Made by a program: the position numbers and the translations under genes
Assembly (NCBI GenBank): GCA_016841005.1
Contig: JAEORG010000354.1
Coordinates: 1 to 20,899 of the forward strand
DNA: 20,899 nucleotides
Source of the DNA: Candidatus Thorarchaeota archaeon
GTDB lineage: Archaea > Asgardarchaeota > Thorarchaeia > Thorarchaeales > Thorarchaeaceae
Reading direction: 5' to 3'
Notes under the pieces: model-generated
What the model saw: the letters and a program-made list of their open reading frames with translations, nothing else
The model's database searches: none
Told to the model about the DNA's origin: nothing
Shown: one piece after another, positions 6,205 through 17,200 of the stretch
Position numbering within the stretch: position 1 is the stretch's first letter
Layout of the letters: every line of letters starts with the position of its first letter

Positions 6205-7029
6205 TCACCTTCGGATGAGGTTCTTACCCTCATCATGACATTGTTTGAGTAAGTTGTATCCATGTGTGACAACGTCTCGGTAGGCCTTCAGACTTCTAAA
6301 TTCCGAGAGGAATAGCTCCCATCCGGACATGTAAAAACCTCTGTACGAATCTGCAATCTGGCTGTAGTCCTGAGTTCGCAATTCCTGTTCAATCCTAGTC
6401 CTGTTCCAAGACCACAGATCAATTGGATTATCATAGGTCTGGCTAAGTATTCTGATTGGGGATGGAGATACACGCCAAGTCATAGACCTGATTATGTACC
6501 AAAAATCATGCCCAGCTCTATCAAATACCTGCCTTGGTATAGGTTCAATGTATTCTTCCAATTGAATTAGATTAGTGACATCCTGCTTGCGAATTGTATC
6601 TATATCAGGAAATTCTTCCTGTTTGGGTTCTCCAAAGAGAATTTGAACATCGCTTATTCGAGGAGGACAGTAGTGCACCATTACTTCTTTCATTTGTTTA
6701 ATACGTACAATCTGCGACCTTGGCATATGCAAAGCATCTGGCTTAATCTTGTGAAAACGTGTTTCATATTGCTCTGAGAAATGCATTGCGTAATCAAAAT
6801 CGTATGGAGGATTGAAGAGACCCTCTTCTTTTGTCGTGAAAAGGTGAATATCTACATCGCTAATCTCAGGAATGTAATCAATTGGTGAATCCCATGCTTT
6901 TGTAGCTGACCCTTTTGCGTATGCATATTCAATCTCTCTACCTTCTTCAGTCAGAATCTCCTTCCACACCGCGATACAGGTGTTTACATCCTCTCTTGCC
7001 TTCTTTTGTAATTTGGCATAGTCAGTCAT
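6205..7029 (-). CDS. Nucleotidyltransferase-fold protein, unknown substrate
   Basis: A 274-aa soluble protein. Near the N-terminus YAYAKGSATKAWDSPIDYI followed by PEISDVDIHLF fits the G-S then D-x-D metal/nucleotide motif of the polymerase-beta-like nucleotidyltransferase superfamily (G40, S41, D58, D60 counting from this start). The remaining about 200 residues are alpha-helical and tryptophan-rich with no motif I know. A start at 7029 has GGGTGG 5 nt upstream; an ATG at 7050 would add seven residues. No obvious antitoxin partner flanks it, so I do not call it a toxin-antitoxin pair. The downstream neighbour is a transporter and the upstream one a 97-aa protein. Confidence 0.72.
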   Translation of the reverse strand: MTDYAKLQKKAREDVNTCIAVWKEILTEEGREIEYAYAKGSATKAWDSPIDYIPEISDVDIHLFTTKEEGLFNPPYDFDYAMHFSEQYETRFHKIKPDALHMPRSQIVRIKQMKEVMVHYCPPRISDVQILFGEPKQEEFPDIDTIRKQDVTNLIQLEEYIEPIPRQVFDRAGHDFWYIIRSMTWRVSPSPIRILSQTYDNPIDLWSWNRTRIEQELRTQDYSQIADSYRGFYMSGWELFLSEFRSLKAYRDVVTHGYNLLKQCHDEGKNLIRR

Positions 7030-7083
7030 AAAATCCACCCTTCTCTGCATCTAATAGAACAATGAGTCGTTGAAAAATCCATA

Positions 7084-7377
7084 CTATAGATGACGAGCTA
7101 TCTCGCCCCATGTATATTCGTCCAACGCGGACCGCTCAAGAGCCTCTTGTGCAAAGACCCACATTACTTTAGCAAAAATCTCGTGTTCCATCATATTAAT
7201 CCAGCCGGACCAGGGGGTGTAGAGGTCAACATCAGGCTCGTATTCTCTCGATCTGGTCTGAAGTACGAATAGTCCAGTTTCTAGATATACGACCCTGAGA
7301 TGATCACGGTCGGTCCTGTATTCTGCTTGGACTGCATCATCGTCTGGTTGAAAGTCACTGATGTCTGGAGACCACAT
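7084..7377 (-). CDS. Hypothetical acidic protein (97 aa)
   Basis: A soluble, acidic, Trp- and Tyr-containing 97-aa protein with no membrane segment and no family I recognise. The pattern HLRVVYLETGLFVLQTRSREYEPDV looks like paired beta strands, followed by helices. It is the first gene of a run with the nucleotidyltransferase-fold protein (next gene starts about 54 nt after its stop) and the EamA transporter. It begins 114 bp beyond the end of rps7. Confidence 0.6.
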   Translation of the reverse strand: MWSPDISDFQPDDDAVQAEYRTDRDHLRVVYLETGLFVLQTRSREYEPDVDLYTPWSGWINMMEHEIFAKVMWVFAQEALERSALDEYTWGEIARHL

Positions 7378-7462
7378 TGTTCATGCCCACCTGATATTGG
7401 ACCATAGAAGGCTATGTGCCTTCGTATTATGTACTCTCTTAAAACAATAGAAATGGAATAGC

Positions 7463-7476
7463 ACGGAAAAATCCGT
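7463..7476 (-). terminator. Possible terminator hairpin after rps7
   Basis: ACGGA (7463-7467) and TCCGT (7472-7476) form a perfect 5-bp stem around a four-base loop, 16 nt beyond the rps7 stop. In the transcript the loop is UUUU. It is short and not followed by a long U tract, so this is weak. Confidence 0.25.
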
Positions 7477-7491
7477 ACCAGAGTACTGAGA

Positions 7492-8166
7492 TTATCGTGC
7501 AGAACGTGCTACACGCTCTCGCTCTTCCTTTCTAGCGACTGCAAAACTACCTGGGTCGCCCTTGTAGGCAAGCATCAACTCGTCCACAATGCACTCCTCG
7601 AGGCTCTTTGCGTTCTTGTGTGCGTTTCTGACTGCACCGACTGCTAGATATCTGAGAGCAAGGTCAATCCTGCGCTGGGGGGCGACATCCACTGAACGTG
7701 GGTAAGCCATTCCACCATAGGAGATCCTTGTGGTTTCCTCTGCGGGAGCTGCGTGCTCGATAGCAGTCACTAGGACCTGTACTGGATTCAGTCCGGTCCT
7801 GAAACCGATCATCTCAAAGGCTCTGTGCAGGGTGTTGATTGCGTGAAGTTTCTTACCAGCATTACGACCGGTTCTTGTCCTCTTGTCCTTTCGTCGTCCT
7901 GCGTTCAGGAGTTTGTTGACATAGCGCTCGACGATTGGTACCCGTGACTTCCTGAATCTTCTGTGAGCCTGTCTACCAGATGTATGAGGAATGAGTACGG
8001 GTTTTAGTGAAATGTAATTGACAAGTCCGGGGTCTTTGATCTCGACCTCGGTGGAGTCCCATTTACCGAAAAGGAGTAGGTCGGGGGAAACATGGGGCAT
8101 TGCTGCGGGCTCTTCTGTGATGGTTTCGTCCTCTTCAGTTTCAGTAATCTTCTCTTCTTCAGACAT
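7492..8166 (-). CDS. rps7: 30S ribosomal protein S7
   Basis: 224 aa, a little longer than is usual for archaeal S7, because of an acidic N-terminal extension (about 30 residues rich in Glu and Thr) before LLFGKWDSTEVEIKDPGL. The core with RRFRKSRVPIVERYVNKLL and GGMAYPRSVDVAPQRRIDL identifies the protein, which binds the 3' major domain of 16S rRNA at the head. The ATG at 8164-8166 has GGTGAT about 5 nt upstream, overlapping the stop of rps12, so the two are translationally linked. A GTG at 8175 is a worse choice. In many archaea tuf follows; here a minus-strand accessory run does. Confidence 0.96.
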   Translation of the reverse strand: MSEEEKITETEEDETITEEPAAMPHVSPDLLLFGKWDSTEVEIKDPGLVNYISLKPVLIPHTSGRQAHRRFRKSRVPIVERYVNKLLNAGRRKDKRTRTGRNAGKKLHAINTLHRAFEMIGFRTGLNPVQVLVTAIEHAAPAEETTRISYGGMAYPRSVDVAPQRRIDLALRYLAVGAVRNAHKNAKSLEECIVDELMLAYKGDPGSFAVARKEERERVARSAR

Positions 8167-8175
8167 GACTATCAC

Positions 8176-8616
8176 CTAACGAATTGGCTTCTCCTTTCTC
8201 TGGTAAATCAAAGAGTCGAGGCTTACTCCGTTGACTTTAACGACTTTCCATCGCACACCAGGTAGGTCACCAATAGCACCGCCCATTGCACCACCAATAC
8301 CCTCTACAGTGACCCTATCGTGCTCGTCGATGTACTTTAGCGCGCCGTCGCCAGGCAGGAACGCAGTAATCTGCTTACCGTTCTTGGACAGCTGCATCCT
8401 GACACACTTTCTGATAGCTGAGTTAGGCTGTTTTGATTCGACGCCTACCTTCTCCAACACGATTCCACGTGCCTGTGGAGCGCCTTCAAGTGGGTCAGTC
8501 TTCTTCTTGAGTTTGAGCACTCGTCGTTTGTGGTCGGCCTTCTTCCACAGGAACTTCCTACGCTTTCTGCCTAGGGGTCTTCCAGCGAATTCGCCGAGGG
8601 GGCTCTTTTTCGTCAA
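8176..8616 (-). CDS. rps12: 30S ribosomal protein S12
   Basis: 146 aa, the normal archaeal length. The [15 protein letters not shown] and [15 protein letters not shown] segments are diagnostic; the protein sits at the decoding centre. I choose the TTG at 8614-8616 (then [12 protein letters not shown]), which has GAGGT 7 nt upstream and begins where archaeal S12 normally begins. The open frame runs on to 8715, but those 33 extra residues look nothing like S12. A promoter-like box lies at 8701-8710, so rps12-rps7 are probably transcribed on their own as well as, or instead of, from the upstream genes. Confidence 0.95.
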   Translation of the reverse strand: MTKKSPLGEFAGRPLGRKRRKFLWKKADHKRRVLKLKKKTDPLEGAPQARGIVLEKVGVESKQPNSAIRKCVRMQLSKNGKQITAFLPGDGALKYIDEHDRVTVEGIGGAMGGAIGDLPGVRWKVVKVNGVSLDSLIYQRKEKPIR

Positions 8617-8700
8617 ATTATGTACCTCGTAAAGGGTATGCTGCCGAGTCAACCAAACAAGGTCTTCTCTGCAGGTGGATAGCGCTCTCGACTGTTGTAT

Positions 8701-8710
8701 GCTTAAAAGC
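8701..8710 (-). promoter_or_regulatory. TATA-like box for rps12-rps7
   Basis: GCTTTTAAGC read leftward, preceded by GTGAG. The same core CTTTTAA occurs in the rpl30e box, with a related GTTAAAAG in the tuf box. Usual spacing gives a transcript start near 8680 and a leader of about 64 nt. Confidence 0.5.
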
Positions 8711-8765
8711 CTCACGGTCTAGCTCCATAATTCCATTCTATTTCCGTGTCCTGTCACAGATGTTT

Positions 8766-9332
8766 CTAGTTCCTCTTCTTTCGCCATACTAACAATACGA
8801 CAGTGAATATTCCAACTACAGCAATGATACTACCACTCAAGATTAATGGATTGAACGGAGGTTCCTGTAAAAGCATGAGATAATAAGAATTATTCATCAC
8901 AGCAGATACATTCCAATTACCCAGAGTGTCATTGGCGTAATATTTCACGTTCCAGATTTTAAGCCGTATCTCTGGCTTGAGAGTGACATTCTCCCCATGT
9001 CCAACATAATACATCCAATCGTCTTCCAGAGTATCAAAAAGAGTGAGTGTCACATTACTCCATATCGTTCCATTAGCATCTTTGTAACTCCCAATTACGG
9101 TATCAATTCCATCAGAATCACGTACAGTGACAAACAGATTCAGTCTTACATGTGCTTCGTTTGTGTCATTTGGTAGGAGATCTGCATAGAAATTACCAAG
9201 ATTCGCAAACTCGGGTCCTTGTTCATCACTCAGAATGTTTTCATTGGTGTCAATAGAATTTGGATTCCATGATGATGACACTAGTAGGAAAGTTACTATC
9301 CCCCAAATGATGGTAAATCTGACCTCCTTCAT
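8766..9332 (-). CDS. Secreted or surface-anchored protein with Ig-like features
   Basis: 188 aa. An N-terminal hydrophobic signal (FTIIWGIVTFLLVSSSW) and a C-terminal helix (ILSGSIIAVVGIFTVVLLVW) followed by RKKRN predict a protein facing outward on a membrane anchor. The ectodomain is beta-rich, with VTVRDSDGIDTVIGSYKDAN and YYANDTLGNWNVS reminiscent of Ig-like repeats. It holds seven N-x-S/T sequons, consistent with glycosylation. The ATG at 9332 has GAGGG 6 nt upstream; a GTG at 9344 is less likely. It sits between nusA and rps12, where no gene is normally found, and CTATAATTC upstream suggests its own promoter. Confidence 0.75.
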   Translation of the reverse strand: MKEVRFTIIWGIVTFLLVSSSWNPNSIDTNENILSDEQGPEFANLGNFYADLLPNDTNEAHVRLNLFVTVRDSDGIDTVIGSYKDANGTIWSNVTLTLFDTLEDDWMYYVGHGENVTLKPEIRLKIWNVKYYANDTLGNWNVSAVMNNSYYLMLLQEPPFNPLILSGSIIAVVGIFTVVLLVWRKKRN

Positions 9333-9444
9333 AGCAACCCTCACTCTCCGAGTCTATGAATTATAGGAATTATTCAGATATCCCTTTTTCCAATTGAGAA
9401 ATAGTAAGAAGATTTTCAGTATTATAGACTGCATTGCGTTTAAT

Positions 9445-9876
9445 CTACGCAATCATGACATTATCGAGCTCAAAATGACGACGTGCGAGTATCCGTGCAC
9501 GGGCCACATTGCGTCCGTTCTGTCCAATAGCAATTCCACGGTCTTCCTTCTTGACCGTGACATATGCTACGATATCACCACTCTTGGTCTCTGAGATCTT
9601 GATCTTCTCAACCCGAGCAGGTGAAAGGGCATTCTTGACAAAGTCCTCGGCGGAATCAGCCATCTCGACCACGTCTACTGGTCGACCAAATGCATCAGCT
9701 GCAGCCTTTACCTTCTCGCCACCCTTACCGATGGCTCTACCGAGTTGTTTTTGGCGTACGACAAAGAGGATTCTGTTGCCGGTGTCATCACGGACGACAT
9801 CCACCGCTGCTGCACCTGTAATGCGCTCAAAAGTAGCGATGAGCTGCATATCATCCATAGAGAGTTTGACCGGCAC
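9445..9876 (-). CDS. nusA: Archaeal NusA (two KH domains)
   Basis: 143 aa, the standard archaeal form, which lacks the N-terminal polymerase-binding and S1 domains of bacterial NusA. Two KH RNA-binding loops are visible, GKGGEKV (first half) and GQNGRNV (second half). It likely acts in transcription termination or antitermination or in rRNA synthesis. The start is a GTG (9874-9876), 10 nt after the stop of rpl30e, so the genes form one unit. It is followed by a 112-bp gap before the surface-protein gene, in place of the usual rps12. Confidence 0.93.
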   Translation of the reverse strand: MPVKLSMDDMQLIATFERITGAAAVDVVRDDTGNRILFVVRQKQLGRAIGKGGEKVKAAADAFGRPVDVVEMADSAEDFVKNALSPARVEKIKISETKSGDIVAYVTVKKEDRGIAIGQNGRNVARARILARRHFELDNVMIA

Positions 9877-9886
9877 GTGAAAGACC

Positions 9887-10177
9887 TCAGTTCTTCAGAA
9901 TCTTGGAATCTCCGGGTTCAATTACCGCAATTGCTGAAACCATGAAGGGTTTTCCGACTGCTTCACCGAGGTCCCAAGATGTTCCCTCGAAGACTTGGAT
10001 CTTGATTCCTCCAAACTGGGCATATCTGTCAATATCGTCACGTTCGGCTCGTGGGCAATTTGCTGCCACTACTACTAGTTTTGCCTCGCCTGTTTTCAGT
10101 GCATCTATGGAGGACTTGGCACCAATCTTGCACTTTCCGGTGCTTACTGCGCTGGCGATCTGCTGGTTTAGGCTCAA
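9887..10177 (-). CDS. rpl30e: 50S ribosomal protein L30e
   Basis: 96 aa, normal length. The L7Ae/L30e/S12e-type fold is shown by GKCKIGAKSSIDALKTGEAK, VVVAANCPRAERDDI and the G-T/S-W-D-L-G-E-A-V-G-K-P segment. It is a component of the large subunit and binds kink-turn-like RNA. The start is TTG (10175-10177), with GAGGT 7 nt upstream. It lies between rpoA2 and nusA as in other archaea, but a promoter-like box in the preceding gap suggests extra initiation. Confidence 0.95.
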   Translation of the reverse strand: MSLNQQIASAVSTGKCKIGAKSSIDALKTGEAKLVVVAANCPRAERDDIDRYAQFGGIKIQVFEGTSWDLGEAVGKPFMVSAIAVIEPGDSKILKN

Positions 10178-10209
10178 TTGTATGACCTCTTTATCTTAAA
10201 CTGTGACTT

Positions 10210-10219
10210 GTTAAAAGCC
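10210..10219 (-). promoter_or_regulatory. TATA-like box for rpl30e-nusA
   Basis: GGCTTTTAAC read leftward, placing a start near 10189, about 12 nt before the TTG. A second AT-rich palindrome, CGTTAAAACG, lies upstream at 10249-10258 beside a CGAAAC stretch. Both fall in the 106-bp gap after rpoA2. Confidence 0.45.
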
Positions 10220-10283
10220 CAGACACTAGACTGCTCCAGAGGGAGTTTCGTTTTAACGATTCCGCTGTAGCACGCTTTCAGGT

Positions 10284-11627
<1,344 letters not shown>

Positions 11628-14282
11628 CTACTTTATCCTACCTTTACCTATTACTTTCTCGATTGCGATGTCGATGTTCACAGATCTTCCGTGGTCAGAT
11701 TTACTTGGATCAACTCCATCGTCACCGAATCGGAACTGTACAATCCTGCCTGGTGCGGTCCTAACAGTTCCATCAGTTTCAACTTTCAAATCTTGTAGAG
11801 CAGTCATGAGCCTGCGCTGCATATATCCTGATGTAGATGTTCGTACGGCTGTGTCAACGAGTCCCTCACGACCTCCAGCTGCATGAAACCAGTATTCTAT
11901 GGGGTCGAGTCCACTCTTGTAGCTAGAACTGACAAAGCCTCGTGCTCTGGCACCGAGGTCGCCACGCTCAAAGTGAGGAAGAGTTCGACCTATGTAACCT
12001 CTACTGATACGACCTCCACGTACTGATTGCTGACCAACAACAGCTGCCATCTGTGAGAGATTAAGTCGTGAACCTCTAGCACCTGTCTGTGCCATGATGA
12101 CTGCAGAGTTCTCAAGACCAAGGTGCTGTCCTGCTACCTCACCTGCAGAGTCTCGCGCTTCTGCAAGGGTTGCTTGAATTCTCTGCTCAAGTGTTTCCAG
12201 AAGGGTCTGACCAGGATTGGGGTCTAACTCATCTCGCTTGTAAGTTTCTATAAGTCGATTCACCTTGTTATCAGCCTCTTCTAGAATGATTCTGATACGT
12301 TCTTGTGCCTCACGTGGTAGCGTGACATCGTTGAGTCCCATTGAGAATCCTCTGTCTGTGATAAGACGCACTAGTAACCTACCGACAGAATCGAGGAACT
12401 TCCGTGCAGCGTTTGAACCCTTCTCCTTGATTATTCGATTAAAGAGTGAGTCGGGTTCACCTGCACCAAATGCCTTCTCATCAACAACACCGAATAGTAA
12501 CTCGCCATCACGGACTACCACATAGGAATCATATGCACAGTCTTCCAAGTCACACGTCTGGCATTTCCTACAGACATTGGCCTTGAAGGAGATATTGATG
12601 CCCTCGGGAATGAATAGGCTGAATATCTGTTTGCCAGTCCATAGTTGGATTGGTGCTTTTATTGCTGGTGATGGGAGTTCACCTGAGAAGCCGGTTACTG
12701 CTGTAAGCTGGTTGACTTGGTTCAGAGTATACAGACTGGACTTCCTTGTGAGAAGGAATGCTGCTGATATGTAGTCCTGGAGTGCTCCAATGATTGGGCC
12801 ACCATATCGTGGTGAGAGAATCTGTTCCTGTACCCTCATGAGAACTCGCGCCTCAGCACGTGCCTCCTCAGACTGTGGTACATGGAGATTCATTTCATCG
12901 CCATCAAAGTCTGCATTGTATGGTGGACAGACATAGAGTGCCAACCTAAATGTCCTATAGGGCATTACTCTGACCTCGTGGGCCATGATTGACATCCTGT
13001 GTAGGGATGGTTGTCGATTGAATAGTACTATGTCACCTGTATCGAGATGTCGCTCTATAATGAAACCGGGTTCAATGGTATCGGCTATGATTGTACGGTC
13101 CTTAACAAAACGTAGATCAACACGACGACCATCTGTCCGGATGAGGTAATTACATCCAGGGTGCCTATCTGGACCTCGGATGACTAGATCCTTCATCTTC
13201 TCAACGTTCCACTCTGTGACACGCTCAGGAATAGTAAGAATAGTAGCAATCTGCTCAGGGACACCAACTTCATTCATACTGAGGTTGGGGTCTGGAGAAA
13301 TAACGGTACGTGCAGAGAAGTCCACACGCTTACCGGACAGGTTCGAACGGAATCGACCCTCTTTTCCTTTCAGACGCTGGGACAGGGTCCTCAACGCCCT
13401 ACCAGATCTATGTCGTGCGGGAGGGATTCCACTCACGCCATTATCAAAGTAGGTTGTTGTATGATACTGAAGTAGCTCCCACAGGTCTTCCACAATCAGT
13501 TGTGGAGCTCCTGCTTCTAGGTTCTCTCGCAGACGCTGATTGATACGAATAATATCAATGAGTTTGTGACTCAGGTCATCCTCGCTTCGTACACCAGACT
13601 CAAGGGTAATTGAAGGTCTGACTGTGACTGGTGGTACAGCAAGTACAGTAAGAATGGACCATTCAAGGCGGGCTGCGTTGGGATTGATACCAAGCATCTT
13701 GTAATCATCATCATCAATATTCTCAAGTCGTGCACGAATATCGATTGGAGTAAGTCGTACAGAGCCAGTTTCACCCACCTCGTAGATTGAAGTTGGCTTT
13801 TCAAGCTTCAATTTGAGCTGCTCAGCCTCACAGTGAGGACAACTCTTGACCTTAGCAGCCTTCTTGAGAATATCCTTTGAGAGATTGGCAGTCTTTTGAC
13901 CAATCTCAGGATATCTCTTGAACAGGCGATGGAAATGCTCAATCTCTTCCTCAGTGAGAAGAATTCTATTGCATTCCCTGCATATGGCTCGTAAGACTTT
14001 GTGAATCACCTTTGCATAGCCTGCATGCATTACTGGACGGGCCAATTCGATGTGACCAAAGTGCCCAGGACAATTACCGACTCGGTTTCCGCAGGTCCTA
14101 CATCGCTGACCAGGGTCGATGACTCCAAGACGGGGGTCCATAATACCTGATTCGATGGGATAACCATCTTCGTCGTATGTGTCAGCCACAACTATCTGTG
14201 CAACTGACATCTTTCGGATGTCTTCTGGGGAAAGAAGCCCAAATTCAATCTCATCTATCTTTTTGGTAGTGCTGACCATCAT
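11628..14282 (-). CDS. rpoA1: DNA-directed RNA polymerase subunit A'
   Basis: 884 aa, normal length. The catalytic Mg-binding motif NADFDGDE is at residues 456-463. Clamp zinc ligands are C61, C64, C71 and H74, and a second set is C101, C104, C148 and C151. A further cysteine cluster, C571-x2-C-x2-C-x4-C582, lies in a loop after the active centre. The start (ATG 14280-14282, or the next ATG) is one base after the rpoB stop. The gene is part of rpoB-rpoA1-rpoA2. Confidence 0.97.
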   Translation of the reverse strand: MMVSTTKKIDEIEFGLLSPEDIRKMSVAQIVVADTYDEDGYPIESGIMDPRLGVIDPGQRCRTCGNRVGNCPGHFGHIELARPVMHAGYAKVIHKVLRAICRECNRILLTEEEIEHFHRLFKRYPEIGQKTANLSKDILKKAAKVKSCPHCEAEQLKLKLEKPTSIYEVGETGSVRLTPIDIRARLENIDDDDYKMLGINPNAARLEWSILTVLAVPPVTVRPSITLESGVRSEDDLSHKLIDIIRINQRLRENLEAGAPQLIVEDLWELLQYHTTTYFDNGVSGIPPARHRSGRALRTLSQRLKGKEGRFRSNLSGKRVDFSARTVISPDPNLSMNEVGVPEQIATILTIPERVTEWNVEKMKDLVIRGPDRHPGCNYLIRTDGRRVDLRFVKDRTIIADTIEPGFIIERHLDTGDIVLFNRQPSLHRMSIMAHEVRVMPYRTFRLALYVCPPYNADFDGDEMNLHVPQSEEARAEARVLMRVQEQILSPRYGGPIIGALQDYISAAFLLTRKSSLYTLNQVNQLTAVTGFSGELPSPAIKAPIQLWTGKQIFSLFIPEGINISFKANVCRKCQTCDLEDCAYDSYVVVRDGELLFGVVDEKAFGAGEPDSLFNRIIKEKGSNAARKFLDSVGRLLVRLITDRGFSMGLNDVTLPREAQERIRIILEEADNKVNRLIETYKRDELDPNPGQTLLETLEQRIQATLAEARDSAGEVAGQHLGLENSAVIMAQTGARGSRLNLSQMAAVVGQQSVRGGRISRGYIGRTLPHFERGDLGARARGFVSSSYKSGLDPIEYWFHAAGGREGLVDTAVRTSTSGYMQRRLMTALQDLKVETDGTVRTAPGRIVQFRFGDDGVDPSKSDHGRSVNIDIAIEKVIGKGRIK

Positions 14283-14283
14283 A

Positions 14284-17200
14284 TTAGATCATCTCCTTGA
14301 GTCGTAGCCTGGTTGCCAGGCCAAGCGACATCATTTCTTGTATTAGCAGTTTGAAAGCATAAGACACTACGACGCTACTGATCTTCGCACCAGTGCCACA
14401 TATTGGACAATAGTAGGCGTCACGATTTCTATCATAGACACCAATGAGGCCACATTCCTCACAGACAAGCATGTTACTCTTGTCAGATTCATCTAGAAGT
14501 CTGCCTTTCAGTAGGATGGCTGCTCCGTGTCCAATCAGTACATCACGTTCCATCTCTCCGAATCGTAGGCCACCCTCCCTGGCACGACCCTCTGTTGGTT
14601 GCCGTGTGAGAATCTGGACAGGCCCTCGGGCTCGTGCGTGAATCTTGTCAGCTACCATGTGATGTAATCTCTGATACATGATTACTCCGATGAATATGTC
14701 AGTCTTGAGTTTCTCACCTGTGATTCCTGAGTACATAACCTCTCGACCATTATGCTTTAGACCATGCTTTCTCAGAATATCAAACAATTCATCTTCAGTG
14801 ACACCACAGAATGGAGTTGCATCTTGTTGTTGACCAGCCATTGCACCAGCCTTACCCGCAACCATCTCCAGTATCTGACCAATGGTCATTCGGCTGGGGA
14901 TAGCATGTGGGTTGATAATGAGGTCGGGTACAACACCGTCCTCTGTGAATGGAACATCCTGTTGTGGTACAAGATACCCAAGGACACCCTTCTGGCCGTG
15001 TCTTGATGCAAATTTGTCACCAAGCTCAGGTATTCTGAGATCTCGAACCTTGACCTTAACGAGCCTGTTACCGTCGATTGTTTCTGTGAGGATGACGCTA
15101 TCAACGACTCCAGCCTCTCCATGACGCACTGCCACGGAGGTTTCACGACGGTTAGGTGATGCGATTTCGAACTCAGAGTATTCCTCAAGGAATCTTGGTG
15201 GTGATGTCCTACCGATGAGAACATCTCCTCCTTGTACTTCTACTTCGGTTTCGATGATTCCATCCTCACCAAGGTTTCTGTAAGACTCTGATGCACGATA
15301 ACCTCGAACACTCCTATCAGGTATCTCAAAACGGTCTTCTTGACCACCAGGATATTTGCGTTCTTCGCTTTCATAGACTCGCGCAAATGTGCTTCTACCA
15401 AGACCTCGCTCAATAGAAGCCTTATTCATAATGAGCGCGTCTTCAATGTTGTAACCCTCGAAAGATAAGATTCCAACAACAAAGTTCTGGCCTGCTGGGC
15501 GTTTCTCGTATCCAATCGAGTCCATTGCCCTAGTCTTGACCATCGGTAGCTGTGGATAGTGGAAGAAGTGTGAACGTGTATCAGCTCTGAACTTGAAGTT
15601 AGCTGGAGGAACTCCTACGGATTGCTTGGCCATTCCAGCCATATACACATTACGTGGCGATTGGTTCCTCTCCGGGAATGGAATGAGTGCGGCTGAGATG
15701 CCCAAAATTGTTGATGGTACAATTTCCAAGTGTGTAGTATTTGGTCCAATGTCCTCCGGGCCCATAGCGATGAGTGTGTTCTCTTCCTCTTCTGCATCAA
15801 GATATTCAACAATCCCGTTTCTGAGAAGATCTGTAAAGGTCCACTCACCGTCTGTGACCATGCGAAGATGTTCATCAGTGAGCCTGCTCTTACCATTCTC
15901 AACAACAATAATTGGACGGCGTACACGGACTGCATCACTATTGACTTGAACTTCGTTAGTATCTTCATAGTAGCAGATGTTAACTTCAGGATCTAGTTCG
16001 CCAGCACGTCGCTTCTGTCTAATGGTCTTTGCAAGTACTTGAGGTGCGGGATGAACACCAACAAGTCTACCATTAAGGAATACATCAGCCCATTTGGTAC
16101 CACGTTTGCCCATTAGTTTCTCTATTGATTCAACTTCTGCCTTGTAGAGCGCTCTTTCGACAGCATCCTCATCAGTTCCTACTGAGATATACGCCATCAT
16201 TGCAATGTTCTTGACTAGACCACAGTTTGGTCCTTCAGGAGTTTCATTGGGACAAATCTTACCCCAGTGAGTTGAGTGAAGGTCTCGTGCCTCGAAGTGA
16301 GGTTGTGATCGTGATAGCGGAGAAACAACTCTCCTGAGATGTGATAGAGATGAAATGAAGTTGGTACGGTCTAGAAGCTGTGATACGCCAGCCTTCCCGC
16401 CAACCCAGTTGCCTGTAGCCAGTGCATGTTTCAGTCGTTGAGTAATAACATCCGCACGAACGGCGGTACGAATATTGGGTTTGCGACCTCGTACAGCAGT
16501 TCGCTCTAATTGATATTTAATATCACGAGTTAGAGAGTAGAGTGCAACTCTAAAGAGTGACATAAGAAGGTCACCTGAGAGTTTGAGCCGCTTGTTTGAG
16601 TAGTGATCCTTGTCATCAGCTGAGCGTTTACTAAGAACCAGCTCAAGAAGTCTCTCAACCATCTGTCCGAGATAGTATGCTTTCTGAAGACGATGTTTAT
16701 CTTCAGTACCAATATGGGGTAGAAGATATCGGTCTAACACTTTCTCTGCACGTGCAAGTCGGTATTCCTTTGTCTGACCAACTGCAACTCGCTTTCCAAT
16801 GAAATCGAGTGCATTTGTTTTAGTTGACGTGTCTTCATCTCCTTCATCACGTCCAACATTGATTGGTGCAGCCTGCTCTATAGTGACAATTAATTCGTTT
16901 CTAATCTCATCATCATCTGAAATCACTTCAGCAATGTTTCTATCAGATTCCAATCCAAGTGACTTCATGAGAATAGCGAGTGGTATCTTTCCAGGCACTG
17001 ATGGGAACGATACACGAAGTTCACCTGTGCGTTTTCGCTCAATGGTGACAGGTGCACGGAATCCACGTGATGTTGAGAAGACCTTTGCAATGTGGGTGTA
17101 GCTTGAGCTCTTGCTAGCCTCCTCAATAAGTATTCTATTCGGCGCCAAATCCTCTTGTGTCACAAGAACACGTTCTGACCCGTTGATGATGAAATAACCG

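Noticed and set aside
8617..8715. 33-residue N-terminal extension of S12
   Set aside because: Open frame only; the residues do not resemble S12, a promoter box lies inside, and a TTG with a good Shine-Dalgarno gives the normal length.
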